Assembly: GCA_015233015.1 (NCBI GenBank)
Contig: JADFYO010000031.1
Coordinates: 1 to 40,529 of the forward strand
Direction of reading: 5' to 3'
Source: Nitrospirota bacterium
GTDB lineage: Bacteria; Nitrospirota; Thermodesulfovibrionia; Thermodesulfovibrionales; Magnetobacteriaceae
Length of the DNA stretch: 40,529 bases
Positions 1-7,876 of this stretch are shown piece by piece (the first letter of the stretch is position 1; each line of letters opens with the position of its first letter). Under the pieces are notes generated by a model that worked only from the letters and a program-made list of their open reading frames with translations, was not told the DNA's origin and searched no databases. The position numbers and the translations under genes are program-made.

Positions 1-122
1 ATATAGCCGAGAAATCAGGTATCGAAATCATATTTAAGAGTAATATAAAGGAAGCCGATATCAGGGATTCGCTTATCGTTGACGCCATGTTTGGAACGGG
101 CTTAAACAAACCGGTAAAAGAC
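1..122. repeat. Inverted terminal copy of 38321-38442
   Basis: Base by base this stretch is the exact reverse complement of 38321-38442, an internal piece of the NAD(P)HX epimerase/dehydratase gene. Identity stops abruptly at base 123, where the IS-like sequence begins. It contains no start or end of a gene. An exact inverted piece of a distant gene at a contig end is the usual look of an amplification chimera or assembly mis-join; a real duplication is possible but less likely. Confidence 0.95.
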
Positions 123-273
123 CCGATGACACCGCTCCATATTCACCGGCAGCCCCCCTAACGCCGTCATCCCTGATTTACTTTCATCTTTGCCGTATTC
201 ATATTTTAGCGTCCCTTGTGCCATAATAGTTCACCTCGTTGGTGCTAGTTTTTTTGTTTCGCAACTTATTCTG
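123..273 (-). mobile_element. IS1380-like element, 5' fragment with transposase N-terminus
   Basis: An ATG at 224 opens a minus-strand frame with a good ribosome binding site (GAGGTG about 8 bases upstream). Thirty-four codons remain before the chimeric junction at 122/123. The peptide begins MAQGTLKYEYGKDE and continues with the string TALGGLP, which resembles the N-terminus of IS1380-family DDE transposases; that is recognition from memory. The matching C-terminus appears at the other end of the contig in the same orientation. A possible terminal inverted repeat is CGCAACTTATTCTG at 260-273, which loosely mirrors CAGAATCCAATTGCG at 40113-40127. The rest of the gene lies outside the window. 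Confidence 0.5.
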
Positions 274-277
274 ACAT

Positions 278-291
278 CCCGTGTTCACGGG
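278..291. promoter_or_regulatory. Short perfect palindrome near the IS boundary
   Basis: CCCGTG-TT-CACGGG forms a perfect 6-bp stem just outside the presumed IS end. It could be a hairpin at the junction or an operator. On the minus strand no U-run follows it, so it is not a typical terminator. The rest of 225-415 holds no gene that I can see. Confidence 0.35.
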
Positions 292-415
292 TTACAACTA
301 GGTTTCCTTCTTTTTTTGATGGTGAATCAAGGTATACCTGTGTCGTACTAAAGTAGAAATGCCACATCCGGTTAGTAAAAAAGACATATCGCCATCTTTT
401 TTATAGCGTGAGTTC

Positions 416-1939
416 TTAACCTTTCAATATCATCCGGTTGGTCTTTGAGCGGGTCTCACCAATCGGTGTTACCCTTACCGCTGGTTTGTCATGTACCGGG
501 CATTTGTTTTCGCATATGCCGCACCCGACACAGAGCTGTGTATCCACTATTGGGCGCTTGAATTTTCTGACAGTCCCGTCTCTTAATATCAGTTCCTCCT
601 CTTTAAACCATATCGCCTTTGGAGATGTCGGGCATACCTCCTCACATACGATACAGTCAATGTTCATCGACCAGGGAAGGCATCTGCCGTGGTCATAAAA
701 CGCCGTCCCTATCTTAGTAGGTTTTATGTCAGGCTTCTTTCCAATCTTTTTTTCAACCGTAAGCGGCATAATTGCCCCCGTTGGGCAGACATGTCCGCAT
801 AGGACACAGTTGTACTCGCAGTAGCCTATCTTATTGTGCAGTACCGGAGTCCACAGCCCCTCGAGGCCGCCCTCTAAGAGCGCCGGCTGAATGACGTTTG
901 TCGGGCATACCCTCATGCACTGCCCACACTTTATGCAGCGCCGCAGGAAATCCTCCTCTTCGATTGAGCCGGGCGGGCGGATAAGGCCGCTTAAAGGCAG
1001 GTTCTTTCCATTAACCGCGCTCCTCATCATGGGAAACAGCACCGCCGCTCCAATGACCGTCTCGATTATCCTCCTGCGGCTCACGTCCACCGGCCGGTGA
1101 ACGGAGCTTGCCTCCTTTGACAGGCCATAGTGAATTGCCCCCTCCGGGCACTGCTCTACGCAGGTCATACACAGGTGGCATTCGCTGTACCGGAGCTGCC
1201 CGTGCGGTTCACATCCACCGTGGCAATACCTCAGACACCGCTGGCAGTCTGTGCATTTATCGACATCGCGGCGAATTCTCAGCACCGACGCCATAGACAA
1301 TAACCCCATAAACGCCCCCAATGGGCAAAGCACACGGCACCAAAACCGAGTTATGAACCTGTTCGCCGCAAGTATCACTAAGAATATAACCGAAACCAGC
1401 ACCCCGCCAATAAATAACGGCTGTTTGATATATATCCCTCCCGATATGTAATTGGCCGCCGGCAATATTCCAATTGTAAAGGAGCGCGTCAGAAGGGCAA
1501 TTGGGTCAAATAGTCCAATTTGCAAGGCGCCGAATATGGCCAATACGCCTAGTGCCGCGAGTATGTAGTATTTTATGCGGTACACGTCTCGGTAAGCATT
1601 AGTTCTGTAATCGTCCACGGCGCGGCGCTTGTTGAACAGGTGGCTAATCCACTGGTTTAATATGCCAAAAGGACACACCCAGGAGCAGAAGAACCGTCCA
1701 AAAAATATCGTCGGAATGATTATCAAAAGAGAAAGTGCCAGTCCTTTATAGACGGTAAAACTCGTAAAAAATGCCGCGGCGGCTACGAGCGGGTCAAGCT
1801 CTAAAAAGAGCGGCGTCTCATATCCCTTCAAATGCCGGAAGTCTGTTATATAAAGCAACGCCAGAAATAGGGCGAAGAAAAAGACAGAATACACCCGCCT
1901 CACGTTTAAAAGCGTTATGAGTTTTTTCCCTGGTTTCAT
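416..1939 (-). CDS. NapH/NapG-type membrane polyferredoxin
   Basis: Predicted membrane electron-transfer protein of 507 residues that reads as a NapH-like half fused to a NapG-like half. Residues 1-215 hold several hydrophobic helices with two membrane-edge Cys motifs of the NapH/CcoG type (SWVCP near 89, WCRVLCP at 200-206). Classical 4Fe-4S clusters follow at 229-243 (CTDCQRCLRYC) and 254-264 (CHLCMTCVEQC). Another hydrophobic segment begins after SRRR (287-290). The C-terminal half has Cys groups at 335-345, 374-385, 429-436 and 470-480. Its start overlaps the stop of the DUF362 gene by ATGA, so the two are translationally coupled. It probably passes electrons between quinones or a reductase and a periplasmic partner. 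No nitrate reductase gene is nearby, so the true partner is unknown and a nap name would be misleading. Confidence 0.85.
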   Translation of the reverse strand: MKPGKKLITLLNVRRVYSVFFFALFLALLYITDFRHLKGYETPLFLELDPLVAAAAFFTSFTVYKGLALSLLIIIPTIFFGRFFCSWVCPFGILNQWISHLFNKRRAVDDYRTNAYRDVYRIKYYILAALGVLAIFGALQIGLFDPIALLTRSFTIGILPAANYISGGIYIKQPLFIGGVLVSVIFLVILAANRFITRFWCRVLCPLGAFMGLLSMASVLRIRRDVDKCTDCQRCLRYCHGGCEPHGQLRYSECHLCMTCVEQCPEGAIHYGLSKEASSVHRPVDVSRRRIIETVIGAAVLFPMMRSAVNGKNLPLSGLIRPPGSIEEEDFLRRCIKCGQCMRVCPTNVIQPALLEGGLEGLWTPVLHNKIGYCEYNCVLCGHVCPTGAIMPLTVEKKIGKKPDIKPTKIGTAFYDHGRCLPWSMNIDCIVCEEVCPTSPKAIWFKEEELILRDGTVRKFKRPIVDTQLCVGCGICENKCPVHDKPAVRVTPIGETRSKTNRMILKG

Positions 1940-2931
1940 ACGGTGAACTCCTCAGAGGCGAGGGATTTCCAGTCAGACGTGCCGACGCCGCGCTGCTCTG
2001 CGATTTGAATATAGGGCACATCGGCCGCCTTTAAATCGAAAAAAGAGAGGCAGTATGTATCGATAGCGACCTCGTCAGTGCCTGCGATTATTGTATCTCC
2101 AATAGCGGTGTCTGAGATGCTGCCGCCGGTCGGGCCGTTTGTCTTTAGAATGCGTGTGGCGTCCATTATGGTCAGCGTGGGTCTTATCGCTGTTGCGAGG
2201 TCTGCGATAGAGGTGTTTATGTCCTGATGGAGGCGGTTTCTCTGCCCGCCAAGCGTGCCGTACCAGTTTTTCATGGAAAGGGTACACTTACTGAGGGAAT
2301 GATGTTTCGCGATGGGTATGTTTATCACTTTATCGACCTGATGAAAGAATGCCGACACCGGCCATATCTTCAGCATTTCGCCCTTTAAGTCGGTATCGAG
2401 AAAATCGCTGCCGGTAGTGAATTTCACCTTACCTCCGGCCTTTAAGACGGCCGATTCTATCCCTGAGCGCGCGAAACTCCTGTAGGGGTCGTTTATCGAT
2501 ACATCGGTAACCCAGACAGAGGCCGCCTTTGCCTCGACGCAGAGCCGGACGACGGCGGCAACCACATCGGGATTTGTGTTTGCGGCAAGTTCGGGCTGCC
2601 TGTCCCAGCCAACGTTGGGTTTTATGAGGACCTTATCTGCCGGTTTGATGAATTGGCCTATGCCGCCGAGTTTATCGATGGCAGCCCGGACCATTTTCTC
2701 TGCGTCTTTGCCGTGGACGACGGCAAGTTTGGGCAGGGCGGCCGATGTGTCTGAGACGCGATAATTCTTGAACGTATATATCTTACCTGTACTGCGCTTT
2801 ACTGGTTCGCTCGAGTGAAAGACCAGGGCAGCAGTGCCGCAGACCGCAGAGGCAGCCGCCGCCGTAGAGAGTTTTATCAGGAACTCCCTGCGGCTGAGCT
2901 TACGCGCCTTATCATTCAGCTTTGACGGCAT
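1936..2931 (-). CDS. Tat-exported DUF362 protein
   Basis: A 331-residue protein of the DUF362 family. The N-terminus carries a twin-arginine signal (SRREFLIK at 13-20, then an Ala-rich hydrophobic stretch), so it is probably exported folded. The body from about residue 75 to 290 matches the family, with strings such as VLIKPNVGWD and a C-terminal segment on the fate of the protein's substrate pocket that I cannot interpret. DUF362 proteins are often found with ferredoxins and here the gene is coupled by ATGA to a polyferredoxin. The biochemical role of the family is poorly defined. Bases 2746-2872 of this gene are repeated in inverted form at the right end of the contig. Confidence 0.85.
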   Translation of the reverse strand: MPSKLNDKARKLSRREFLIKLSTAAAASAVCGTAALVFHSSEPVKRSTGKIYTFKNYRVSDTSAALPKLAVVHGKDAEKMVRAAIDKLGGIGQFIKPADKVLIKPNVGWDRQPELAANTNPDVVAAVVRLCVEAKAASVWVTDVSINDPYRSFARSGIESAVLKAGGKVKFTTGSDFLDTDLKGEMLKIWPVSAFFHQVDKVINIPIAKHHSLSKCTLSMKNWYGTLGGQRNRLHQDINTSIADLATAIRPTLTIMDATRILKTNGPTGGSISDTAIGDTIIAGTDEVAIDTYCLSFFDLKAADVPYIQIAEQRGVGTSDWKSLASEEFTV

Positions 2932-2949
2932 ACGGGTTCACTGGCGTGC

Positions 2950-3411
2950 TTATCTATTTTGCGGGACGCCCTGCGTGTTATCTTTTGTTTGAAAGGAAAA
3001 CCGCACGACGCGCTGTTTTTCGCCGCGCCGTTCAAACACGAAAAATACGTCATGGAGGGCTGCCTTATTTATGTTTAATGTGCCTGCGTAACCACCGGGG
3101 ATCCTATAAAGCGGCAAGTTTATTCTTGGCATAGTGCCTGACACTCCATAGGTTGCCCCGATGTCGGTAATGCCGGTCACCTCTCTGTTTGATGAGTCAT
3201 TCAGCTCGAACAATACCTTGTTAGTGCCCACAGCGGGCAGCGTGTCAGCAACCACGGTCATCGTCACCAGATAGCCGTCGATATAGCCGATCATCACCAG
3301 ATTTGCGGCTGAGGACGGCGGCACAAATGCAATAATAAGCAGTGCGCTCAGGCAAATCATAATGCCTGCTGTCATGCGGCTGTGCCGGCTGATGCCGTTG
3401 TCTTTCATCAT
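2950..3411 (-). CDS. Exported YtkA/FixH-like beta-sandwich protein
   Basis: A 153-residue protein with an N-terminal hydrophobic segment ending in SSAANLV, consistent with a signal peptide. The mature part has the pattern of a YtkA-like or FixH-like immunoglobulin fold: AVGTNKVLFELNDSSN, then a Met-Pro (GTMPRINLPLY), then GGYAGTLNI and a final strand FFVFERRG. The family call is from pattern memory and is tentative. The gene lies 18 bp upstream of the DUF362 gene on the same strand and is probably the first gene of the three-gene unit. Such domains often sit with metal or redox membrane systems. Two adjacent ATGs (3411, 3408) make the exact start uncertain and no strong Shine-Dalgarno is seen. 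Confidence 0.6.
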   Translation of the reverse strand: MMKDNGISRHSRMTAGIMICLSALLIIAFVPPSSAANLVMIGYIDGYLVTMTVVADTLPAVGTNKVLFELNDSSNREVTGITDIGATYGVSGTMPRINLPLYRIPGGYAGTLNINKAALHDVFFVFERRGEKQRVVRFSFQTKDNTQGVPQNR

Positions 3412-3477
3412 TACATAAGTCTAACATTTTTCTTTGAAATAAGTCAGGCCCCCGATGTGCCTCCCGATTCGGCGCGG

Positions 3478-3508
3478 TTGACTGATGGAGTGTGAAATCT
3501 GTTATAAT
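3478..3508 (+). promoter_or_regulatory. Sigma-70-like promoter of the DJ-1 family gene
   Basis: TTGACT at 3478-3483 and a perfect TATAAT at 3503-3508 with a 19-bp spacer lie upstream of the ATG at 3534. The spacer is longer than the ideal 17. Confidence 0.55.
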
Positions 3509-3533
3509 CAATCAAAAAACAGAGGAGGCATCT

Positions 3534-4109
3534 ATGGCGTCAGTATTGGTAATCTTAGCAGATGGATTTGAGGAAATAGAGGCAGTTGCCGTGATAGACG
3601 TTCTCAGAAGGGCTGAGATAAAGGTCGTTGCCGCCGGAGTTAAAGACGGCCCGATTACAAGCGCAAGGGGACTAAGGGTAATACCTGACGCGGCACTTGA
3701 CACAGTGAGGGCGCTGGATTTTGATATGCTGGTGCTGCCGGGCGGTATGCCCGGGACAGAAAATCTTGCAAAGGATGAACTGGTAAAGAAGATGGTTCTT
3801 GAAATGTCAGAAGGCGGCAAGTATTTGGCGGCTATATGCGCCGCGCCCTATGTGCTTTCCGAGGCCGGCATTCTTTCAGATAAAAAGGCAACAAGCCATC
3901 CAAGTTTTCAGCAAAAAATCAGGGCTGCCTGTGTTTCGGCTTCGGAACGCGTAGTAGTTGACCATAAGATCATAACTAGCCAGGGTGCCGGAACTGCCGT
4001 TGAATTTGCCCTGCAGCTCGTTGAAACCCTGGTTGGCAGGGAAAAGGCCGGAGCAATTAGTGTTGCGATGGTCTGCGCCAACGCCGGGGTCGAATATAAA
4101 AAGGTCTAA
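3534..4109 (+). CDS. DJ-1/PfpI family protein (YajL-like)
   Basis: A 191-residue member of the DJ-1/ThiJ/PfpI superfamily. The start at 3534 is chosen because AGAGGAGG lies 5-6 bases upstream; the in-frame ATG at 3492 would put the ribosome site inside the gene. The N-terminus MASVLVILADGFEEIE matches the DJ-1/YajL group, with the conserved acidic residue at E16. The nucleophile elbow AAICAAP carries C102, corresponding to Cys106 of human DJ-1. Members are linked to oxidative-stress protection and have disputed chaperone or deglycase activities. The gene converges on the GGDEF gene and the two overlap by 4 bases at their stops. Confidence 0.92.
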   Translation: MASVLVILADGFEEIEAVAVIDVLRRAEIKVVAAGVKDGPITSARGLRVIPDAALDTVRALDFDMLVLPGGMPGTENLAKDELVKKMVLEMSEGGKYLAAICAAPYVLSEAGILSDKKATSHPSFQQKIRAACVSASERVVVDHKIITSQGAGTAVEFALQLVETLVGREKAGAISVAMVCANAGVEYKKV

Positions 4110-5032
4110 AAGAGACTCATAGAGACAACCCTGTTGCGGCCTTCACGTTTGGCGGTGTAGAGAGCGTCGTCGGCTTTTTTGAGGAGATGTTCACAGGTAT
4201 TCGTTATTTCGCACAATTCGGATACGCCGAGGCTAATCGTAACTTTTGCAGATGTCGTGGTGGTGGTTGCAGAGGCATCTATGGTTGTAAAATTATTATC
4301 CTGAGTTTCGACATTTTTTCTGATACGCTCGGCAACCATCATAGCGCTGCTTATTGTGGTCTCAGGAAGGATACAGCAGAACTCCTCTCCACCGTATCGC
4401 GCCAGCATATCGTTGACCCTGAGCATTTCTATTGCTGTGGAGGATATCTTTTTCAGGACAAAATCCCCATACTGGTGGCCGTAGGTATCGTTTATTGACT
4501 TAAAATGGTCTATATCGAACATTATCAGGCTTAACGGATGGCAATATCTCTTGTGGCGGTCAAATTCATCCTTAAGGCGGGATTCAAAATAGCGCCGGTT
4601 ATATACGCCGGTAAGGCCGTCTTTGATGTTAATTTCGCGTATTTTCCTATCATAAGCGGCTATTTCTGTCACATCCTGAATGACAATGAAGGCGTGGCTT
4701 ATGGCATTATCCCTTTCTCTTATAGGTCCCATTGTAACGCTTTGCTGCATGGACTGAAAACAGGAGACGTTTTTGGGGAATTTAAACAAATATTTGTGGA
4801 GTTTTTGCGACATGAACACAAAATTGCCGAATTTAAAAACAGACTTGATGCTGCGGTCAAAATACTTTGTATAAACATCGGGGAAAAAATCTCTAAGCTG
4901 CGATCCTACGATATCCCCACAGTCAATGCCGCTGTGTTTGGTCATCCAGCGGTTCCAGTAACAAACCCGCAAATCTTTGTCCAGTATAACGAGACCGGCA
5001 TTTATGACATCAAAAACCTGTCTGTAGATCAC
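4106..5032 (-). CDS. PAS-GGDEF diguanylate cyclase
   Basis: A 308-residue soluble sensor enzyme predicted to make cyclic di-GMP. A PAS domain covers about residues 3-120 (NAGLVILDKDLRVCYWN). The GGDEF domain starts at DGLTGVYNRR (138) and has the metal and substrate signature MFDIDHFKSIND and the active-site loop GGEEF at 214-218. RVND at 205-208, five residues before it, is a product-inhibition I-site. A Thr/Ala-rich insert (ASATTTTTSAK) sits near residue 255. The ATG overlaps the stop of the CheC-like gene (ATGA), so it is the third gene of a receiver-CheC-GGDEF operon. Active cyclase function is likely because all key residues are kept. Confidence 0.92.
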   Translation of the reverse strand: MIYRQVFDVINAGLVILDKDLRVCYWNRWMTKHSGIDCGDIVGSQLRDFFPDVYTKYFDRSIKSVFKFGNFVFMSQKLHKYLFKFPKNVSCFQSMQQSVTMGPIRERDNAISHAFIVIQDVTEIAAYDRKIREINIKDGLTGVYNRRYFESRLKDEFDRHKRYCHPLSLIMFDIDHFKSINDTYGHQYGDFVLKKISSTAIEMLRVNDMLARYGGEEFCCILPETTISSAMMVAERIRKNVETQDNNFTTIDASATTTTTSAKVTISLGVSELCEITNTCEHLLKKADDALYTAKREGRNRVVSMSLF

Positions 5033-5676
5033 TCGTACTGTTTCCAGAAAGCGCGCAAGGCATCTTTAAGCGTATGAATCGAATCGAGGTTGTTTAGCAG
5101 AAACAGATGTCCGGACAGCTCACGGTCATTTATTCTGAAAACGGTCTTCAGTAAAATTACTCTGCTGGTTTCGCTCTCGAAACGATTTTCAACAAGTGCC
5201 TCGACCAATTGCTCTCCAGATATTACCCTCGGCGGAACAAACGTTACCAAATCCTTAAGGAGCTCCGCCAACTTGCTCACACATGCCCCTATCAGAATAT
5301 TGCCGATTTCTATCAACATCTCGTTATCAAGTTCATCGGACATTTCAGCGTCAACTACCGTGTCCGCATCTTCCCTGAACATAGCAATCAATTCCAGCTC
5401 GGCCTCATGTGGAAACGCCAGCAGGGCAACACCCCTGGATTTTCCCCAATAACTTTGCTCCACTATCTTATAGCCCTTCAGGTCTCCTATTTCAGAATTA
5501 ATGAATTCAGTCAAACTCTCTTCCTTATTAATTTTAATCGAGGGCACACTCAACACAATAAACACGTTTATAACCTCGGCAAGGTCGGCTGAGGCCTGCC
5601 CGAATGCAATATTCATTAACTCCTGAAGCGTGTCTACTTCTATTTCGGAAAACGTATAGTCGTTGTTTATTTCCAC
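5029..5676 (-). CDS. CheC-type CheY-P phosphatase
   Basis: A 215-residue protein of the CheC/CheX/FliY phosphatase family. CheC proteins have two active sites with the pattern E-x2-N. Both are visible: LQELMNIAFG near residue 20 and EMLIEIGNILIG near residue 120, each followed by an amphipathic helix. Its substrate is probably the receiver protein encoded 10 bp upstream, whose phosphate it would remove. No CheA, CheB, CheR or receptor is in the window. The downstream partner is a diguanylate cyclase, so the set may serve c-di-GMP control and not swimming. Classification is confident; assigning CheC over CheX is less so. Confidence 0.85.
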   Translation of the reverse strand: MEINNDYTFSEIEVDTLQELMNIAFGQASADLAEVINVFIVLSVPSIKINKEESLTEFINSEIGDLKGYKIVEQSYWGKSRGVALLAFPHEAELELIAMFREDADTVVDAEMSDELDNEMLIEIGNILIGACVSKLAELLKDLVTFVPPRVISGEQLVEALVENRFESETSRVILLKTVFRINDRELSGHLFLLNNLDSIHTLKDALRAFWKQYE

Positions 5677-5686
5677 GGCATCACCC

Positions 5687-6058
5687 CTATATTCCTTGAA
5701 TTTTGATCAGAGCCTCTTCGACGGTGGCCTTAACCGGAGGTTTTTTCAGAATCGAAGAGATCCCTAACGCGGTAACCTTTTCTGCTGTCTTTGCCTGAAT
5801 ATCTGCTGTCAGGACAATTATAGCTGCCTTAGGGTCAAATGCCTTTATCAATTCGATTGCCTCGAACCCGTTCATCACAGGCATTGTCAAATCCATAAAT
5901 GTTACATCGGGGCGGTAATTCTTATAAGCCTCCACCGCCTTTGCCCCATCGCTGGCCTCAAAGAATTCATAGCCCTTGTCCTTTGGGATACACCCTTTGA
6001 TAAAAAACCGGGCAGATGTTGAATCATCCACTATCAGTATCTTTTTTATTGTAATCAT
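5687..6058 (-). CDS. Single-domain response regulator (CheY-like)
   Basis: A 123-residue stand-alone receiver. The acidic pocket D11/D12, the phospho-acceptor D56 (FMDLTMP), T84 (VLTAD) and the Lys pair at 105-106 followed by PP are all in place, so phosphorylation should be possible. There is no output domain. The ATG at 6058 has GAGGGAT a few bases upstream. It is the first gene of an operon with a CheC-like phosphatase and a PAS-GGDEF protein. The kinase is not in the window. Confidence 0.92.
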   Translation of the reverse strand: MITIKKILIVDDSTSARFFIKGCIPKDKGYEFFEASDGAKAVEAYKNYRPDVTFMDLTMPVMNGFEAIELIKAFDPKAAIIVLTADIQAKTAEKVTALGISSILKKPPVKATVEEALIKIQGI

Positions 6059-6108
6059 TTCTAATCCCTCTTTTGAAATTCTTTGGCAAATTTTTCTGGC
6101 GTATGTTC

Positions 6109-6123
6109 GAGATTATTAATCTC
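6109..6123. promoter_or_regulatory. Palindrome GAGATTA-T-TAATCTC upstream of the receiver operon
   Basis: A perfect 7-bp inverted repeat around one central base lies about 50 bp upstream of the receiver start codon and about 100 bp upstream of the divergent TPR promoter. This is a plausible dimeric operator. No regulator can be named. Confidence 0.4.
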
Positions 6124-6160
6124 TAAAACCACCCTTCGTACTCTAAGACCACCTTTTGTG
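6121..6160. repeat. Two 20-bp tandem repeats in a divergent intergenic region
   Basis: CTCTAAAACCACCCTTCGTA (6121-6140) is followed directly by CTCTAAGACCACCTTTTGTG (6141-6160), 16 of 20 bases identical. It lies between the receiver operon and the TPR gene and could be a tandem binding site. Confidence 0.45.
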
Positions 6161-6220
6161 CTGCTCTCTGATGGGAAAATAACATTAACTCATTAATAAT
6201 GTCAATATGTACTACGATTC

Positions 6221-6250
6221 TTGCCGTCAATCCTGTGAAAATTATATAAT
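6221..6250 (+). promoter_or_regulatory. Promoter of the TPR gene
   Basis: TTGCCG at 6221-6226 and a perfect TATAAT at 6245-6250, spacer 18 bp. The predicted transcript start near 6257 leaves a leader of roughly 16 bases containing the GGAGGG ribosome site. Confidence 0.6.
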
Positions 6251-6272
6251 AAAAGGATGGAGGGAATGTCGG

Positions 6273-6920
6273 ATGAATTGCTCTGTTTTTAAACTCAGTG
6301 CCGTTACTCTTGTCTTGTTGCTGGTTGTTTTTTTACCTTTACAGTCATTCGGCGAAAATGCGGCAGAGTCGTATTTCAGCCGTGCAACAAAGTATATGGA
6401 AAAAGGGGCTTACGACAAGGCCATTGTCAATTTCACCAAGGCATTGAAGATTAACCCAAACTTAGCCGAGGCGTACTACAACCTTGGGCTTATATACGGT
6501 AAAGAAAAGCATGACTTTGACAACGCAATCGCCGGCTTTAGCAGGGCGATACAGATTAACCCCGGATATGCGGAGGCGCATAATAACCTGGGACAGGCAT
6601 ACCTGATAGGGAAACACGACTATGACAAGGCAATAGCGGAGTATTCCGAGGCGGTAAAGATTAACCCAAATTATGCCGAGGCATACTATAACAGGGGGGT
6701 TGCTTATTATGAAGGTAAACATGACAATGACAAGGCGGTGAACGAGTATTCCGAGGCGATAAAGATTAACCCGAATTTTGCGGCGGCGTACTACAACAGG
6801 GGTATTGTGCTGATGAGTATAGGCGACAAGGCAAGTGGATGCCGCGATATTAACCACGCCTGCGAACTGGGGATGTGCCAGTATGCCCAATACGCAAAAT
6901 CTACGGGTGATTGCAAATAG
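6273..6920 (+). CDS. Exported TPR-repeat protein
   Basis: A 215-residue protein starting at 6273, preceded by GGAGGG with an 8-base spacer; an upstream in-frame ATG (6207) lies before the promoter and is rejected. A hydrophobic signal peptide (VTLVLLLVVFLPLQSFGEN) is followed by four to five TPR units of about 35 residues with very regular consensus (YDKAIxxFxxAIKINPNxAEAYYNLG). Several units carry the extra string GKHDYDKAI or GKHDNDKAV, so the repeats arose by recent internal duplication. A Cys-containing tail (GCRDINHACELGMC) closes the protein, a form seen in Sel1/TPR lipoprotein-like proteins. It is probably a periplasmic protein-interaction scaffold with no assigned partner. Confidence 0.85.
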   Translation: MNCSVFKLSAVTLVLLLVVFLPLQSFGENAAESYFSRATKYMEKGAYDKAIVNFTKALKINPNLAEAYYNLGLIYGKEKHDFDNAIAGFSRAIQINPGYAEAHNNLGQAYLIGKHDYDKAIAEYSEAVKINPNYAEAYYNRGVAYYEGKHDNDKAVNEYSEAIKINPNFAAAYYNRGIVLMSIGDKASGCRDINHACELGMCQYAQYAKSTGDCK

Positions 6921-6921
6921 T

Positions 6922-7821
6922 TTATTCCTTCCCCAGGAATACCTTCAACTCGTCCAATGAACCGGCTTTCCTGATAAGGTTTTTGAGTGCCTCAAGTTTA
7001 TCGACGTTATCGACAGCTTTGACCATGCCCATAATCTCAAGCCCGGCTGAACCAAATTTGAGTTCAAGGCCTAACTCTACCGCCTCAATCAATCCTTCAT
7101 ATTTCCCCTTCTCACGCCCCTCAGTTATGCCGCGTTCACGACCCTCGGTTATGCCGCGTTCACGACCCTGCCTGAATCTTACATCCCTTTCTAAATCATA
7201 TACTAATGCCATTGCCTCAGCCTCCTTAGACACTTCGTCCTGCAAGTCCCTCAACTGTGACAGGACTTCCACCTGCCTTACATATTTGCCCCGGAGTGTT
7301 TCCTCCGGCACCAGTTCCTTTAATCGATTTAGTATCTCCCGTACAAATATTTTAACACCTTTCTGCCGATAATTGCACAAGATTGAGATTATCACCTCTT
7401 CCGGGATGTCCGAGTATAAAAATTTCTCGCAGTCAATGTCGCGCATATCGATTAGATTATATTTATGGGTCGTTGTCTTTGTTGAAATGCTGTCTTTCAT
7501 CGTAAGCGGCTCGTTACCGATATAAAACACGTATTGCATAGGCATAATTCCATGGACTTCGGTCAGATAAACCCAGTATCGCAGCTCCCTGTAAACCATT
7601 TTTGAATAGTTTGTTGACTGAAACTCGATATGAAGCAGGGAACTGGAACCATCGCCCATCTCAACCAATAAAATAAAATCGGCCTCGCGTTCGTTAGTTA
7701 TCTGAAGTTTAGTCTCTATCGCCGTGGATTTGACAATATCCAGCCCTATTACCTCTGTTATCAGGGTATCGACGACATCTTTCAGGATTTCTTTTATGAT
7801 CTTGTCGTAAGGTTTAGACAT
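6922..7821 (-). CDS. Rpn/PD-(D/E)XK nuclease-family protein
   Basis: A roughly 299-residue protein from the ATG at 7821 (MSKPYDKIIKEIL); a GTG at 7884 would extend it by 21 residues into the neighbouring gene. It matches the recombination-promoting nuclease / YhgA-like group: an N-terminal PD-(D/E)XK fold with EADFILLVEM and HIEFQ as core strands, and a charged helical C-terminus. The C-terminal region contains RERGITEG twice in tandem, encoded by a 24-bp DNA repeat, as is typical of this family. Members are DNA endonucleases of mobile character and are often present in many copies. There is no partner gene of known function; the upstream membrane-protein gene is on the same strand. Confidence 0.75.
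   Translation of the reverse strand: MSKPYDKIIKEILKDVVDTLITEVIGLDIVKSTAIETKLQITNEREADFILLVEMGDGSSSLLHIEFQSTNYSKMVYRELRYWVYLTEVHGIMPMQYVFYIGNEPLTMKDSISTKTTTHKYNLIDMRDIDCEKFLYSDIPEEVIISILCNYRQKGVKIFVREILNRLKELVPEETLRGKYVRQVEVLSQLRDLQDEVSKEAEAMALVYDLERDVRFRQGRERGITEGRERGITEGREKGKYEGLIEAVELGLELKFGSAGLEIMGMVKAVDNVDKLEALKNLIRKAGSLDELKVFLGKE
7113..7169. repeat. 24-bp tandem repeat inside the Rpn-type gene
   Basis: Two full 24-bp units (7113-7136 and 7137-7160) and a 9-bp partial third unit encode the RERGITEG repeats. The units differ at two bases. Copy number may vary between strains because the repeat keeps the reading frame. Confidence 0.85.
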
Positions 7822-7876
7822 CGGTGGTATTGTAACATTTGTAGAAGGTTGAAATATATCATTGTGACAGCCCCCG

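Noticed and set aside
4538-5077. 179-residue plus-strand frame
   Set aside because: Antisense to the PAS-GGDEF gene with no recognisable domain.
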